Below, one piece after another: positions 37,771-46,512 of a stretch of DNA of 64,000 nt (its first letter is position 1; each line of letters opens with the position of its first letter). The notes below the pieces were generated by a model. The model saw only the letters and a list, made by a program, of their open reading frames with translations, was not told the DNA's origin and searched no databases. Made by a program: the position numbers and the translations under genes. The stretch comes from Gammaproteobacteria bacterium (GTDB lineage: Bacteria > Pseudomonadota > Gammaproteobacteria > Pseudomonadales > Azotimanducaceae): contig NZGC01000018.1 of NCBI GenBank assembly GCA_002689445.1, positions 23,279-87,278 of the forward strand. The letters are read 5' to 3'.

Positions 37771-38233
37771 GCTTGTGGTCGAGAAGACAAAGGCGAGCAA
37801 TGGCGTTCCTCCGGGGTGGTTGGTAAAACTGTTCACTCGAATCAACGTGATGGTTTATCGTGGGTCTCGCGGCCGGTTGATGAACACGCTAGCGGGTCGA
37901 CCGATTTGTTTGGTAGAGATGATTGGCCGGCGATCCCAAAAAACCATCACCATTCCCTTGATGTATGTGCCCGATAGCGAGCGAGTTTACTTGGTGGCTT
38001 CTCAAGGTGGAGCGCCTCGTCATCCTGCCTGGTATTACAATTTAATCGACAATCCTAACGTTGTAATCCTAGCGGCCGGGACGCGTCGGGCAATGCGAGC
38101 CGAAGTCATCGAAGGAAGTGCTCGATCCAAGGTTTGGCGACGGTGCGTTGAATGTTACCCAGAATACGAGGTTTATCGTACTCGCACCGATAGGGAAATT
38201 CCGGTGTTTGTGTGTCGTCCATTGATGTCTTAA
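37757..38233 (+). CDS. Ddn-type (deazaflavin-dependent nitroreductase family) protein
   Basis: A 158-residue split-barrel flavin-binding protein of the group named after mycobacterial Ddn. Markers are the RPICLVEMIGRRSQKTITIPL strand pair and the block VASQGGAPRHPAWYYNLIDNPNV, which lines the cofactor site. Characterised members use coenzyme F420, which most Gammaproteobacteria do not make, so an FMN-using or lipid-binding role is possible. The start overlaps the end of the amidohydrolase by 14 bases, so the two are probably cotranscribed. Confidence 0.82.
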   Translation: MKRIRLVVEKTKASNGVPPGWLVKLFTRINVMVYRGSRGRLMNTLAGRPICLVEMIGRRSQKTITIPLMYVPDSERVYLVASQGGAPRHPAWYYNLIDNPNVVILAAGTRRAMRAEVIEGSARSKVWRRCVECYPEYEVYRTRTDREIPVFVCRPLMS

Positions 38234-38249
38234 GCCCTCCTAAAGCCCG

Positions 38250-39194
38250 CTAATCGATGAGGCGAGTAGGCAGGTTCAGGTCGCCAAGCAGCATTGGGCG
38301 ATAACGATTGAGCAGCGCCAAGCTGATGGCAATGGTTTCGTCGTCGAGGAAGCCTGAATATTGGTCGGGTCTAAAGCGCATTTGGAAAGCTCGCACCGCG
38401 CGTTGCGAAGCTGCGTCCTCAGTACCGCTGGTTTCTATGGGATAACCAACGAAGGCAAGGGCCTGTTGGGCGGTAGTCGTATCGATCGGATGCTGCTTTA
38501 AGTGGTTAAGATAAAACGCTTGATCTCCGGGAAAATACCAAGCACCGATGCCCGCCGAGTGGAGTTTCTTCCAGGGGAATAGTGGACCCGGGTCGACTTT
38601 CCGGTTTGGAGCGATATCCGCATGACCCACGATATTCAGGGGCGTGATCTCGGGGTGTCGCTCTAAAATCCCATTGATCAGTTCGATCAGCGCATCGATT
38701 TGATCATCAGGGTAGGGGAGGAAACGACACTGCTGCACGAGTGGCGGTAAGGGATCGGAGTCCCTGGTTGCTCGACGACATTGCGACCGATTCACGAGTT
38801 CGATGCCAATCGATCGGTCATTGAGCGAGGATTCATTGAACCATTGACTTTCGCCGGCATGCCAGGCGCGATGCTGCTCCTCGACCAGACGATGGACGCG
38901 AAGTGACTTAAAGGGATAGCTTAAGTCGTTTTGCTCGGGCACAAGGTAGTGCGCGCTAACGGGGTTCGGTGAAGGTTCGGTGAGTACCGTCAGGGATTCT
39001 TCGAAGCCTTCTGAGGTGAAATGGATTACTAAGTGGTTCACTCGACTGTTTTGGTTTGCCGAGGGCGCGTCAACTAACTTTAAGGATTCACAGCTGAGCA
39101 GCATCATTAAGCCCAGAAAACAGACAAGCCGTTGCAGCACCTCTTGCATTGCAAGCCGCGCAATACCTCGGATAGAAAGGGTCCTGTGGTCCAT
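38250..39194 (-). CDS. N-acetylmuramoyl-L-alanine amidase, AmiD-type lipoprotein
   Basis: A 314-residue zinc amidase that splits the lactyl-peptide bond in murein fragments. The N-terminus carries a signal ending LMMLLSC, a lipobox, so it is probably a lipoprotein. The amidase_2 fold shows VIHFT, a central RSIGIELVN and GHADIAPNRKVDPG with zinc ligands. A C-terminal peptidoglycan-binding helix bundle follows (about residues 235-300). GGGAG precedes the ATG at 39194; a start at 39149 would give a shorter signal. It resembles E. coli AmiD more than cytosolic AmpD. Confidence 0.87.
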   Translation of the reverse strand: MDHRTLSIRGIARLAMQEVLQRLVCFLGLMMLLSCESLKLVDAPSANQNSRVNHLVIHFTSEGFEESLTVLTEPSPNPVSAHYLVPEQNDLSYPFKSLRVHRLVEEQHRAWHAGESQWFNESSLNDRSIGIELVNRSQCRRATRDSDPLPPLVQQCRFLPYPDDQIDALIELINGILERHPEITPLNIVGHADIAPNRKVDPGPLFPWKKLHSAGIGAWYFPGDQAFYLNHLKQHPIDTTTAQQALAFVGYPIETSGTEDAASQRAVRAFQMRFRPDQYSGFLDDETIAISLALLNRYRPMLLGDLNLPTRLID

Positions 39195-39294
39195 ACTGTT
39201 AAAGCTCCCTACGATGCAGTAGACAATCGGATGGCGATCCTACTCGGTGAATCCTGACGATAGCTAAGGGAGGGCACGCTTTAATCCTAAGAAG

Positions 39295-41757
39295 TTAATT
39301 GACAACGACAAGTTGGTCGAGGAGCTGCGCTAGTTTTACGGCGGACCGATGCTGACTGGAAGCTTTGATTGCAGCGCTGTGGCCCGAAAGCTCTTTGAGT
39401 AAGGCAGGCTTCTGATCGGGTTCGGTCGTCACCAGTCGATCCAATGCCCACCTTATTTGGTCTGAAAGCCCGTTCGATAGGGCTTTGGCTCTGTCTAATT
39501 GATCAAGATAAGCCAGGCCGATAGTAGGATGAAGCGGCCATCGAACGGGAAACTGTTGCTGAGGATTAAAGGTCTGACCTTGGTCGGCGAGTTCTGCGGC
39601 GGCAATTTCATTGATTGATAGGTGCTCGCTCGCCAGTAACGAGAGGACATCAAGGCCTCGAGTGATTTCGGTTGCGTAAATTTTTCCTCCGTACCAGTAA
39701 GTCGACCAGTAGCCCCCAGTGATCAGGTGATCTTCGTGAATTGGGCCTCGGTCGAAGTAGGCAATTTCAATCGGTTCGCTTGAATCAGTAAAGTCCAGAA
39801 CAGAAATACCGCCTTGATACCAAGCCTGCACGAATATATCCCTGCCAGGTACAGGGATGATAGAGCCGTTGTGTGCTACACAATTCTCTTGTTTGGTCTG
39901 GGGCGCTGGCATTTTGTAATAGGAGCGGAAGACCAGTTCATTGTCGACGATATCGTAGATTGCATTTGCACCCCAATCTTTGGGGTCGAAGGAGCGACAT
40001 CGGGGTCGAGTACCCCCACCCCATTCGTCGGTGAACAGTACCTTTGTACCTTCGTTGTTAAAGGTGGCAGAGTGCCAGTAGGCGAAGCCGCTGTCGGTCA
40101 CCTCGTGGATCCGTTTCGGTGCGAGGGGGTTTGAGATATCGAAAATGATACCGTTACCAGAGCAGGCGCCCGCTGCAAGGGCTAGATCAGGGAAAACAGT
40201 AATATCGTGGCATTGATCAGTCTGGTAAGTTTCCTGTGAGTCATCGCTGTGTTTGCCTCCTCGCCACAACCCTGCAAGTTGCCCGGTTTGTTCGTCAGCA
40301 AAAACCCCGGGGCTATCAACAATTTTTGCCTGGCTGGGATCATCAAGAGGAATTTCAATCACGTCGATACGAAAGAGTGAGGTTCGGGTATCTCCCGCTA
40401 CATTACCTATACATCCTGTGAGTTCCTCGGTTTTACGAACGCTCGACGTCCCCGAGTTATAGGCGACAATGCGCTCGGCATCGGCGCTGACCACTGAATG
40501 GGTATGAGATCCACGACACGTTTGAACCTGGCCCACTTGTTTTGGGTTTGCGGGATCGGTGATATCAAAGATTCTTAGACCACGAAAGCGTGCTTCGCTG
40601 ATGTCTTCGCTGATTCCCTGCAAACCGCAGTCTACTCGTCCCCTTGTTTGTTCCACTGACATCAACAGTAGGTTGCCGATGATGGATACGTCTCCTTGGC
40701 CCCCCGGGCAAACAATAGAGCTGATCAGTTCCGGTGGTAAATTCGGTGTCAGTTGGTACAGATTGATGCCGTGATAACTTCCCACCGCAAGAGTGGCACC
40801 AGAAAATGCCATGTCGGTGTAGGAGAAGCTCAGGAGTGGTGAACGTTCGACTCTTTGCGATTCGGCTTCATCTGCCGCTGAATTTGACCCTTCGTGATCG
40901 TCGCTGACCAGGCTTTTTACAGTCGACCACCAGGAGTTGAGGTCCTCCTGCTGTTTGGGGTTTTTAAGCGGAGGCAACTCTGAAGGATTGTTTGGGTCAT
41001 AAAAACCAGGCGGCTTGGGTATATTGATATCTAATTGGAGGTTCAATGCTGCAATCTCTGCGTCATTGAAACCTGCGGTTAAACCGACTCGTGGGTCTTG
41101 TGAAAGCTCGGCGCTCAATTGATCTAATCGATCAATTTCGGATTTTTGTTCGTTACGAATATCTGTAACGAATTGATACAGCATGGGGTCATGAGCAGTA
41201 CCTGGCGCCTTTAATAAGTCTTTGATCATCTTGAGCGCGCCTTCGTGATGACGCATCATGAGCTTGAGAAACGCAGTGTCAAAATCGTTGCCAGTGGCGT
41301 TGGCCAGCGCCTGCATTGCCTCAGGTGACGCCATACCCATTTTTTGATGATGCTCCATCATGGTGTGCTGAGACATTTCCCGGGTCAGGGGTTGACCTCG
41401 GTCCGATAACCAGGCGCTCATCGAATCGATTTCATCTCTCTGGCCCACCCCAATACGATTAGCGATGTCGAGTAAGGGTTCGTTATTTGTCCGCTTTGAA
41501 GCGAGGAGCGACATGTCGACGGCTTGCTGGTGATGTACCACCATATCTTGTAGAAATCTTACATCTTGCTCGGTAAACCCCGAGTCAGCGATGCGGGCCG
41601 CCTCGCTGGCGCTTAGCAAAATACTTTGTTCTCCCGGTGCGCCGGGTTTGATGATGGGGCCGCTTGCCAGGACATCTGCACTGAAGCCGCCGACAACAAG
41701 CGAGAAAAGCCCCGGCAGCAGATGATTGTGGAAGCGGAAGGGTGTCAGTTGGATCAT
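39295..41757 (-). CDS. Secreted DUF305-LVIVD beta-propeller protein
   Basis: An 820-residue exported protein. A signal peptide is likely at residues 1-32. Residues 60-215 form a DUF305 domain with two histidine motifs, MVVHHQQAVDMSLLA and MMRHHEGALKMIKDLL; DUF305 proteins are ferritin-like and are suspected metal handlers. Residues 310-740 carry LVIVD-type repeats (for example LRIFDITDPANPKQVGQV and ISVLDFTDSSEPIEIAYF), expected to form a beta propeller. The function is unknown. A periplasmic or surface role with metals is an inference. Confidence 0.82.
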   Translation of the reverse strand: MIQLTPFRFHNHLLPGLFSLVVGGFSADVLASGPIIKPGAPGEQSILLSASEAARIADSGFTEQDVRFLQDMVVHHQQAVDMSLLASKRTNNEPLLDIANRIGVGQRDEIDSMSAWLSDRGQPLTREMSQHTMMEHHQKMGMASPEAMQALANATGNDFDTAFLKLMMRHHEGALKMIKDLLKAPGTAHDPMLYQFVTDIRNEQKSEIDRLDQLSAELSQDPRVGLTAGFNDAEIAALNLQLDINIPKPPGFYDPNNPSELPPLKNPKQQEDLNSWWSTVKSLVSDDHEGSNSAADEAESQRVERSPLLSFSYTDMAFSGATLAVGSYHGINLYQLTPNLPPELISSIVCPGGQGDVSIIGNLLLMSVEQTRGRVDCGLQGISEDISEARFRGLRIFDITDPANPKQVGQVQTCRGSHTHSVVSADAERIVAYNSGTSSVRKTEELTGCIGNVAGDTRTSLFRIDVIEIPLDDPSQAKIVDSPGVFADEQTGQLAGLWRGGKHSDDSQETYQTDQCHDITVFPDLALAAGACSGNGIIFDISNPLAPKRIHEVTDSGFAYWHSATFNNEGTKVLFTDEWGGGTRPRCRSFDPKDWGANAIYDIVDNELVFRSYYKMPAPQTKQENCVAHNGSIIPVPGRDIFVQAWYQGGISVLDFTDSSEPIEIAYFDRGPIHEDHLITGGYWSTYWYGGKIYATEITRGLDVLSLLASEHLSINEIAAAELADQGQTFNPQQQFPVRWPLHPTIGLAYLDQLDRAKALSNGLSDQIRWALDRLVTTEPDQKPALLKELSGHSAAIKASSQHRSAVKLAQLLDQLVVVN

Positions 41758-42017
41758 GCAGTATGCCTTAGATTCGATTGCCTAAAGTAATGAACAGATA
41801 GTATGTAATAGCGGCCAGACTAACTCCTAAGGGTGCTGCGGCCAAAGGCTAAGTATTCCTGATGGTGATGGTAACTGCCAGCCTAACTTGGCCTCGCTAG
41901 GGACAAGGACAAGCACCGGAACGAGGTTATTGCTCCTGTGTTTCTCACCAGTGACTTCATCGGTTTTGTTTTCGGCACTGCTACAGTGGTGAGAGTAAAA
42001 AGAAAAAAGGAGCGACT

Positions 42018-42416
42018 ATGGATTCTGTGCGCGTGAAAGATTATATGGTTTCCCAGCCCGTGACGGTTACTGAGTCTGTAACCATTGCTGAGGCGGCTCG
42101 CTTAATTACCGAGAGAAAGGTGTCGGGCGTAGTGGTGGTTGACGACGATCAAAATGCAGTGGGAATGCTGTCCGAGTTAGACTGTCTTAGAACCCTGTTG
42201 TCTGAGCGTTACAATGGCCAGGTGTTAGGGGCACAGCCTGTATCGGCAGTGATGACTCAGCCTGTCACGTGCTGCAGCCCAGATGCGGACATCATTTCGA
42301 TCGCAGAATCGATGTTGAAGCATAAACAGCGCCGACGTCCTGTGGTCCAGAGTAACCAATTGGTGGGTCAAATTACCTGTCGGCAATTGCTGGGTGCTAT
42401 GTTGAACTTTGGGTAA
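42018..42416 (+). CDS. Tandem CBS-domain protein
   Basis: A 132-residue protein made of two CBS modules (about residues 5-62 and 75-130), each with the typical VxDYMVSQPVTV / VMTQPVTCCSPDADI opening. Such stand-alone Bateman modules bind adenosine nucleotides and regulate partners. No partner gene is adjacent. AAAGGAGCG lies a few bases before the ATG, a good ribosome site. Confidence 0.88.
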   Translation: MDSVRVKDYMVSQPVTVTESVTIAEAARLITERKVSGVVVVDDDQNAVGMLSELDCLRTLLSERYNGQVLGAQPVSAVMTQPVTCCSPDADIISIAESMLKHKQRRRPVVQSNQLVGQITCRQLLGAMLNFG

Positions 42417-42706
42417 CCTAGCGAGCCGCAAACGACAACCTGTTGAGGCCTGTTAGTCCAGTCTCATGACTAGAACGAGGCATAGGTCTCCGTTACCGGT
42501 AATTAGAGATTTCCGTCCTTGAAGGGTTATTTGTTGAGCGGGGCAAGAGATGGTGCTCGGTTAAACCCGATTTTCGGGTCGTGTCTTTAGGCTGACAATG
42601 AGGGTCTGTTGGGGATCAGTGGGTTGATTGGCTCATAAGAAGCAGTCTGAATGCCATTCGGGCCTTCCCAGGCACCTCTTGCTCAATTTGCTTAACTTCA
42701 AGCCGC

Positions 42707-43075
42707 TCAATAGGCATCTTGTCCAAAGACTAACTCGTGGCCAGAAATGTCGACAATGGCAAAATCACGGATGCCATAAGGTCTAGTATCCAGCGCAATC
42801 TTAATCGAAACCGAACGGTCCTTGAGGGATTGATAGTACTGATCGACATTTTTTACCCAAAAAAAGATAGCGCTGGAATTGACCGTCAGATTGCTAGACC
42901 GAAAATGGATTGCGGCATTATCGCGCCACACCACGGCATAATCTTTTGACTCAAAATCGCAAATAAATTCGAGCTGTTCCGTATAAAAGGCAACAGTATC
43001 GGGGAGGTTGTCTACGTTAAGAAGGGGGGCGGCTTGGATAAATTGCGACGGGTTCGAGGTGGGTTTCTTAGGCAA
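42707..43075 (-). CDS. VOC (glyoxalase/bleomycin-resistance) family protein
   Basis: A 122-residue vicinal-oxygen-chelate-fold protein with paired beta-alpha-beta-beta-beta modules. The opening APLLNVDNLPDTVAFYTEQLEF and the closing RDFAIVDISGHELVFGQ are typical. Residues such as His59 and Glu117 could serve as metal ligands. Substrate is unknown; bleomycin-resistance-like annotation would be only nominal. It is flanked by non-coding DNA on both sides. Confidence 0.83.
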   Translation of the reverse strand: MPKKPTSNPSQFIQAAPLLNVDNLPDTVAFYTEQLEFICDFESKDYAVVWRDNAAIHFRSSNLTVNSSAIFFWVKNVDQYYQSLKDRSVSIKIALDTRPYGIRDFAIVDISGHELVFGQDAY

Positions 43076-43473
43076 TTTGGGCTCCTAAAACGCATTAAAA
43101 GCAATCCAGTATGAATGGCGAAGGGCCGCCGAAGATCTTAGGGATCGCAGCGTTTTGTAACCAGAGGGGTCTTCAAGCTCCAATAGCCTACTCGGGCTGG
43201 CTGAACCCTAGCCTGCATTCTTATCGATACCCTAGCGATAAAAAGCAGGAAGTCCAGAGATATAGCCAATTTAATGGTCGGCGTGGGTTCAAATTGGCGC
43301 ACGCTTTAACGGTGGCTGTAGGAGGCTTCGCGGCTGAAGATCGACCGCAAATGGGACCAGATGGACGCCCGTCTGTGTCGGTGCCCACACGAGGCGTGTC
43401 CTTTTTTTTGAATGGGCTGCTTAGGGTTTCAGTAAACAAAGCGATGATGCGGCGCCAGCCAAGATTCTGACCG
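43076..43473. other. Intergenic region of about 0.4 kb, long frames on both strands
   Basis: I recognise no gene here. The plus strand has a 119-codon frame (43111-43470) and the minus strand an 88-codon frame (43221-43487), overlapping head-on; neither product resembles a family I know. A short hairpin with T8 lies at 43387-43409. The region could hold a non-coding RNA or a dispersed repeat. Confidence 0.4.
43387..43409 (+). terminator. Short hairpin followed by eight T
   Basis: ACACG-AGG-CGTGT forms a 5-bp stem with a three-base loop, followed by CC and eight T on the plus strand. It is the clearest intrinsic-terminator-like site in the window, although the stem is short. No plus-strand gene ends there, so it may end an unannotated transcript. 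Confidence 0.4.
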
Positions 43474-43959
43474 TTACTGGATAACAAACCCTGTCATCAT
43501 GGCGCGTTCAATTTCGAATGAAGGCATATCGCCGAACATAGAAAGTATTTTTCCCTCAATATCTTTGAGTAGCAGCGCTTTGCCGTCGACGGAGCTGATG
43601 CTGTCAAAATCGCTTTTTTGCATCAACAGCAGCAGCTCACTTTGAATCAAGGGAAGGTTTTTCTCGACCGTCTTTTTTGAATCCTCGTCTCTGGTTTGAA
43701 CGCTGGTCGTGACTTGCACGTACCGCATCTTCTTACCCACTTGAAAATTCGCGACGACCGGTGGAATTTCCACATAATGATATTCTCGAGTATCAACCTC
43801 GACCTGAGCTGTTTTATTGTCGTCATCCGCGGCATAAACAAAGACATAATATCCACCGCCAGCGCCGGCTAAAAGGATAATAATGGCGGTACTAATGAGA
43901 ATAATTTTTTTCACTGTTTTAGGTTCCTTCCCTGTTTTTGCTGAGTTTTTTATCGGCAA
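43474..43959 (-). CDS. fliL: FliL family flagellar basal-body-associated protein
   Basis: A 161-residue inner-membrane protein with one helix (about residues 16-38, IILISTAIIILLAGAGGGYY) and a periplasmic FliL domain (YVEIPPVVANF, RYVQVTTSVQTRD, LLLKDIEGKI). FliL supports the flagellar stator around the motor. No other flagellar gene lies in the window, so this may be a stand-alone paralogue rather than the copy in a fliLMNOPQR operon. Confidence 0.85.
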   Translation of the reverse strand: MPIKNSAKTGKEPKTVKKIILISTAIIILLAGAGGGYYVFVYAADDDNKTAQVEVDTREYHYVEIPPVVANFQVGKKMRYVQVTTSVQTRDEDSKKTVEKNLPLIQSELLLLMQKSDFDSISSVDGKALLLKDIEGKILSMFGDMPSFEIERAMMTGFVIQ

Positions 43960-44586
43960 CCAAACTCAATCGTTCTATCGTATTGTAACTAATTTTCATC
44001 ATCTTTATGGGCACAAGAGGCCAAATGACCAGCATAAACCTAAAAAAGTTGAGGGTTGGGCCGAATCCACGAGTCTTTGCAATTGCTGATTCATCGATAG
44101 AACAAAAAGCAATATTTAGACCAATCTTCAACTTTCTGTTAGTTAGCATTATTATTGAAATTATTCAATCTTTGGTAGTCCATCGTCCAAAGCTTCGCTT
44201 CGCCTCGCAAGCGGTCCAATTCTAGTCTTCTAAGAAGTCTGCTAGGCATCACCAACCCGTTGAGTTGGAGGAGCGAGTTCACAAGCGGTAAGACTTGTCG
44301 CCGATCAAGCCTAGTGAGAGTGCTCCATCGTGGACGTTTTAGCGCCCCCAATTAAGGCAAAAAGACGATAATTCGAGGATTGTGTTGAATGTCCAGTTGA
44401 ACAACTGCGCATCTTGTAGCGATCTCCTAGCCACCCTTGCGATTAATCTCGATGGTGTGGTGTATTTGACGCTATCGCTTCTGGGCTCGAGGCTCAGTAT
44501 TTGTTAGGAATCTTGTCAGGAAATTGGTGCAGATGTGCAACAAAACACGCTATGTATAGGCTATAAACTCAGTGGTTTTAAGCACG
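43960..44586. other. Intergenic region between fliL and tRNA-Leu
   Basis: About 0.6 kb without a recognised gene. Two minus-strand frames, 44139-44351 and 43919-44149, overlap by 11 bases and could be translated in series. Their products match nothing I know, and the second overlaps the start of fliL. The stretch from 44140 to 44190 is AT-rich. No integrase fragment or duplicated tRNA end was seen. Confidence 0.4.
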
Positions 44587-44673
44587 TGGTACCGAGGGCC
44601 GGAATCGAACCGGCACTCCCGTGAAGGAACCGGATTTTGAATCCGGCGCGTCTACCAGTTCCGCCACCCCGGC
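44587..44673 (-). tRNA. tRNA-Leu (anticodon CAA)
   Basis: The minus-strand 87-base sequence folds as a class II tRNA. The acceptor arm is GCCGGGG paired with CCTCGGT with two G-U pairs, followed by discriminator A and an encoded CCA. The anticodon stem CCGGA/TCCGG surrounds the loop TTCAAAA, giving anticodon CAA for codon UUG. A long variable arm (CTTCACGGGAG) and the T-arm GGTTCGATTCC are visible. Confidence 0.97.
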
Positions 44674-44686
44674 ACGTGCGGGAGGC

Positions 44687-44692
44687 AGTATA
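44687..44692 (-). promoter_or_regulatory. -10 element of tRNA-Leu
   Basis: TATACT on the minus strand lies 14 bases before the tRNA 5' end and is followed by a GC-rich discriminator (GCCTCCCGC), as in stringently controlled stable-RNA promoters. No clear -35 was identified. Confidence 0.55.
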
Positions 44693-44941
44693 CCAGAAAT
44701 TGAGCCGGCGACACCTAGGTTGATAGCTTACGGCGGCATGACGTCTGCGGCGCGACCGAGTCTAGGTAAGTGATCAGTCGCTCAGTGAATGATGGACTTG
44801 ATGAAGTAAGGCTTGGGTCTTTGTTGGGTAGGAGACGTGAATGCGATTTGTTTTGATTGACAAGCAGGGAAGCATTAGCGCCCCTGTAACAGTGAACAAG
44901 GGAAAAGTGAGACCCAAGGCGGGGTGCTGGACGCGACCAGT

Positions 44942-45145
44942 TCAGTGCCCGTTTGTCGTGTCGATCGAGGTGTTGCTCGGCGCCTGCAACGCGTCCAGCT
45001 CCGCCTTGATCAAACTGGCTTCGTGGGTCAACGCAGAATAGGCCCTAATGTCACCATTACGCTGGGCGTGCATCGCTTCGGTGAGTTTGGTTTGGTAGGC
45101 CGTCTGAAGTTTTGCGGCGGGGTCTTTCTTAAACCAGCTAAACAT
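44942..45145 (-). CDS. Small conserved protein, DUF6435-like
   Basis: A 67-residue protein opening with MFSWFKKDPAAKL and carrying AMHAQRNGDIRAYSALTHEA, which matches the pattern I associate with the DUF6435 family of small gammaproteobacterial proteins. It is probably helical, with no signal or membrane segment. The function is unknown. It is divergent from queA, with a gap of about 100 bases holding the control region for both. Confidence 0.75.
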   Translation of the reverse strand: MFSWFKKDPAAKLQTAYQTKLTEAMHAQRNGDIRAYSALTHEASLIKAELDALQAPSNTSIDTTNGH

Positions 45146-45245
45146 AGGTAGAGCCCAAGTAAGTTAGAACATAGAATACGGGGCATACGAGCGTTCGGTT
45201 TGCTTCGACCGCTGAATAGATTGTTGTTGGTGAACTGGCTCGCTT

Positions 45246-46265
45246 ATGAAGACGACCGATTTTGAATATGATTTGCCTGAGCACTTGATTGCACAGTTTC
45301 CACCGCCGGAGCGACGTGATGCGCGACTTTTGGTCGTTGACCGTGCGACTGCATCAATCACCCATGACCAGTTCAGCAATATACTGACTTACCTATCGCC
45401 GACGGACTTGATGGTTTTTAATGACACGAAAGTGATTCCAGCCCGTTTGCAGGGCAAAAAGGCCTCTGGGGGAAAGCTTGAGGTATTGCTTGAGAGGATC
45501 ACGGGAGAAACGACCGCCTTAGCGCAGATCAAAGCCAGCAAAGCGCCAAAGCCTGGTGCCCGGATCTACTTGGCTGAACCGGCATTCGAAGTGGAAGTAG
45601 TAGGGCGGCAAGGGCGGTTCTTTGAATTAAAGTTCCCAATGCCTGGCGTTCAAGCGCTGTTGGCAGCACATGGTCAGATTCCCTTACCGCCGTACATCAA
45701 AAGGGCTGCAGAAATCAAAGACCAAAGTCGCTATCAAACCGTTTACGCCGCGACGGAAGGTGCTGTGGCGGCGCCCACCGCGGGACTGCACTTCGACGAA
45801 AAAATGCTGATGGATCTTGATCGCGCTGGAATACAACAGGCGATGGTGACGCTTCACGTCGGTGCCGGCACGTTTCAACCGGTGGCTTCGGATGATCTTA
45901 CCCAGCATCAGATGCACTCTGAATGGTTTTCGTTGGCGCCCCAGATAGCTGATCAACTTCGGTCCCAGAAAAATGCAGGTCACCGAGTCTTGGCGGTGGG
46001 AACGACCAGTGTGAGAGCGTTGGAGTCGGCCGCAAGATCCGGATTAATCACAGCAGGATCGGGTGACACCGATATCTTTATTTACCCGGGCTACGAATTT
46101 GCGGTTGTCGATGCTTTACTCACCAATTTCCATCTTCCCGGTTCCACACTCATGATGCTGGTCAGTGCTCTCGCGGGTCGCTCCTTGATTATGGATGCTT
46201 ATCAGCAAGCAATTGAGGCTGAATACCGCTTTTTCAGTTACGGGGACGCCATGCTGATTGTGTGA
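45246..46265 (+). CDS. queA: S-adenosylmethionine:tRNA ribosyltransferase-isomerase QueA
   Basis: QueA transfers the ribosyl part of SAM to preQ1 in tRNA to give epoxyqueuosine. At 339 residues it has family length and begins MKTTDFEYDLPEHLIAQFP, with later FNDTKVIPARL, GLHFDEKML, HVGAGTFQPV and YPGYEFAVVDALLTNFHLPGSTL, all diagnostic. The partner tgt lies 2.5 kb downstream, separated by a long non-coding stretch and an EAL-HDOD gene; in most relatives the two are adjacent. Confidence 0.98.
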   Translation: MKTTDFEYDLPEHLIAQFPPPERRDARLLVVDRATASITHDQFSNILTYLSPTDLMVFNDTKVIPARLQGKKASGGKLEVLLERITGETTALAQIKASKAPKPGARIYLAEPAFEVEVVGRQGRFFELKFPMPGVQALLAAHGQIPLPPYIKRAAEIKDQSRYQTVYAATEGAVAAPTAGLHFDEKMLMDLDRAGIQQAMVTLHVGAGTFQPVASDDLTQHQMHSEWFSLAPQIADQLRSQKNAGHRVLAVGTTSVRALESAARSGLITAGSGDTDIFIYPGYEFAVVDALLTNFHLPGSTLMMLVSALAGRSLIMDAYQQAIEAEYRFFSYGDAMLIV

Positions 46266-46408
46266 TGTCGGTGTGAAGAGCACAGACTGCTTCGCTTGCG
46301 TCTTTGTGGTGCAAGGGATGAATTGATGCCCCATTCCAAAATGTCCTGGTATCGACAGAGGGTCTGACGTCGAGAGTGCTTAAGGGGTCTAAACAGCAGC
46401 CCAATGCC

Positions 46409-46430
46409 TTGAAAAAGTATTATTTTTCAA
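46409..46430. promoter_or_regulatory. Palindrome upstream of the sigma-54 promoter
   Basis: TTGAAAAA (46409-46416) and TTTTTCAA (46423-46430) form a perfect 8-base inverted repeat with a six-base spacer. It lies about 80 bases before the -24 element, a distance at which sigma-54 activators can bind. It might instead be a weak terminator for queA, although the stem is nearly all A-T. Confidence 0.45.
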
Positions 46431-46487
46431 AAGTTTAAAATCAAACAGCGGCGCCCAAGACACGCCAAATGAAAGGCTGCAAGATCT

Positions 46488-46503
46488 TGGCACGAGCTTT
46501 GCT
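46488..46503 (+). promoter_or_regulatory. Sigma-54 (RpoN) promoter, consensus match
   Basis: TGGCACG, four bases, then TTGCT matches the core sigma-54 consensus exactly. The GG at 46489-46490 and the GC at 46501-46502 are separated by ten bases, as required. Transcription would start near 46513 and read into two strong hairpins. Sigma-54 promoters need an activator ATPase; none is encoded in the window. Confidence 0.75.
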
Positions 46504-46512
46504 GAGTAATTA

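Noticed and set aside
44587..44673. tRNA-Leu as an attachment site for an integrated element
   Set aside because: No integrase gene and no repeated tRNA 3' end were seen in the window.
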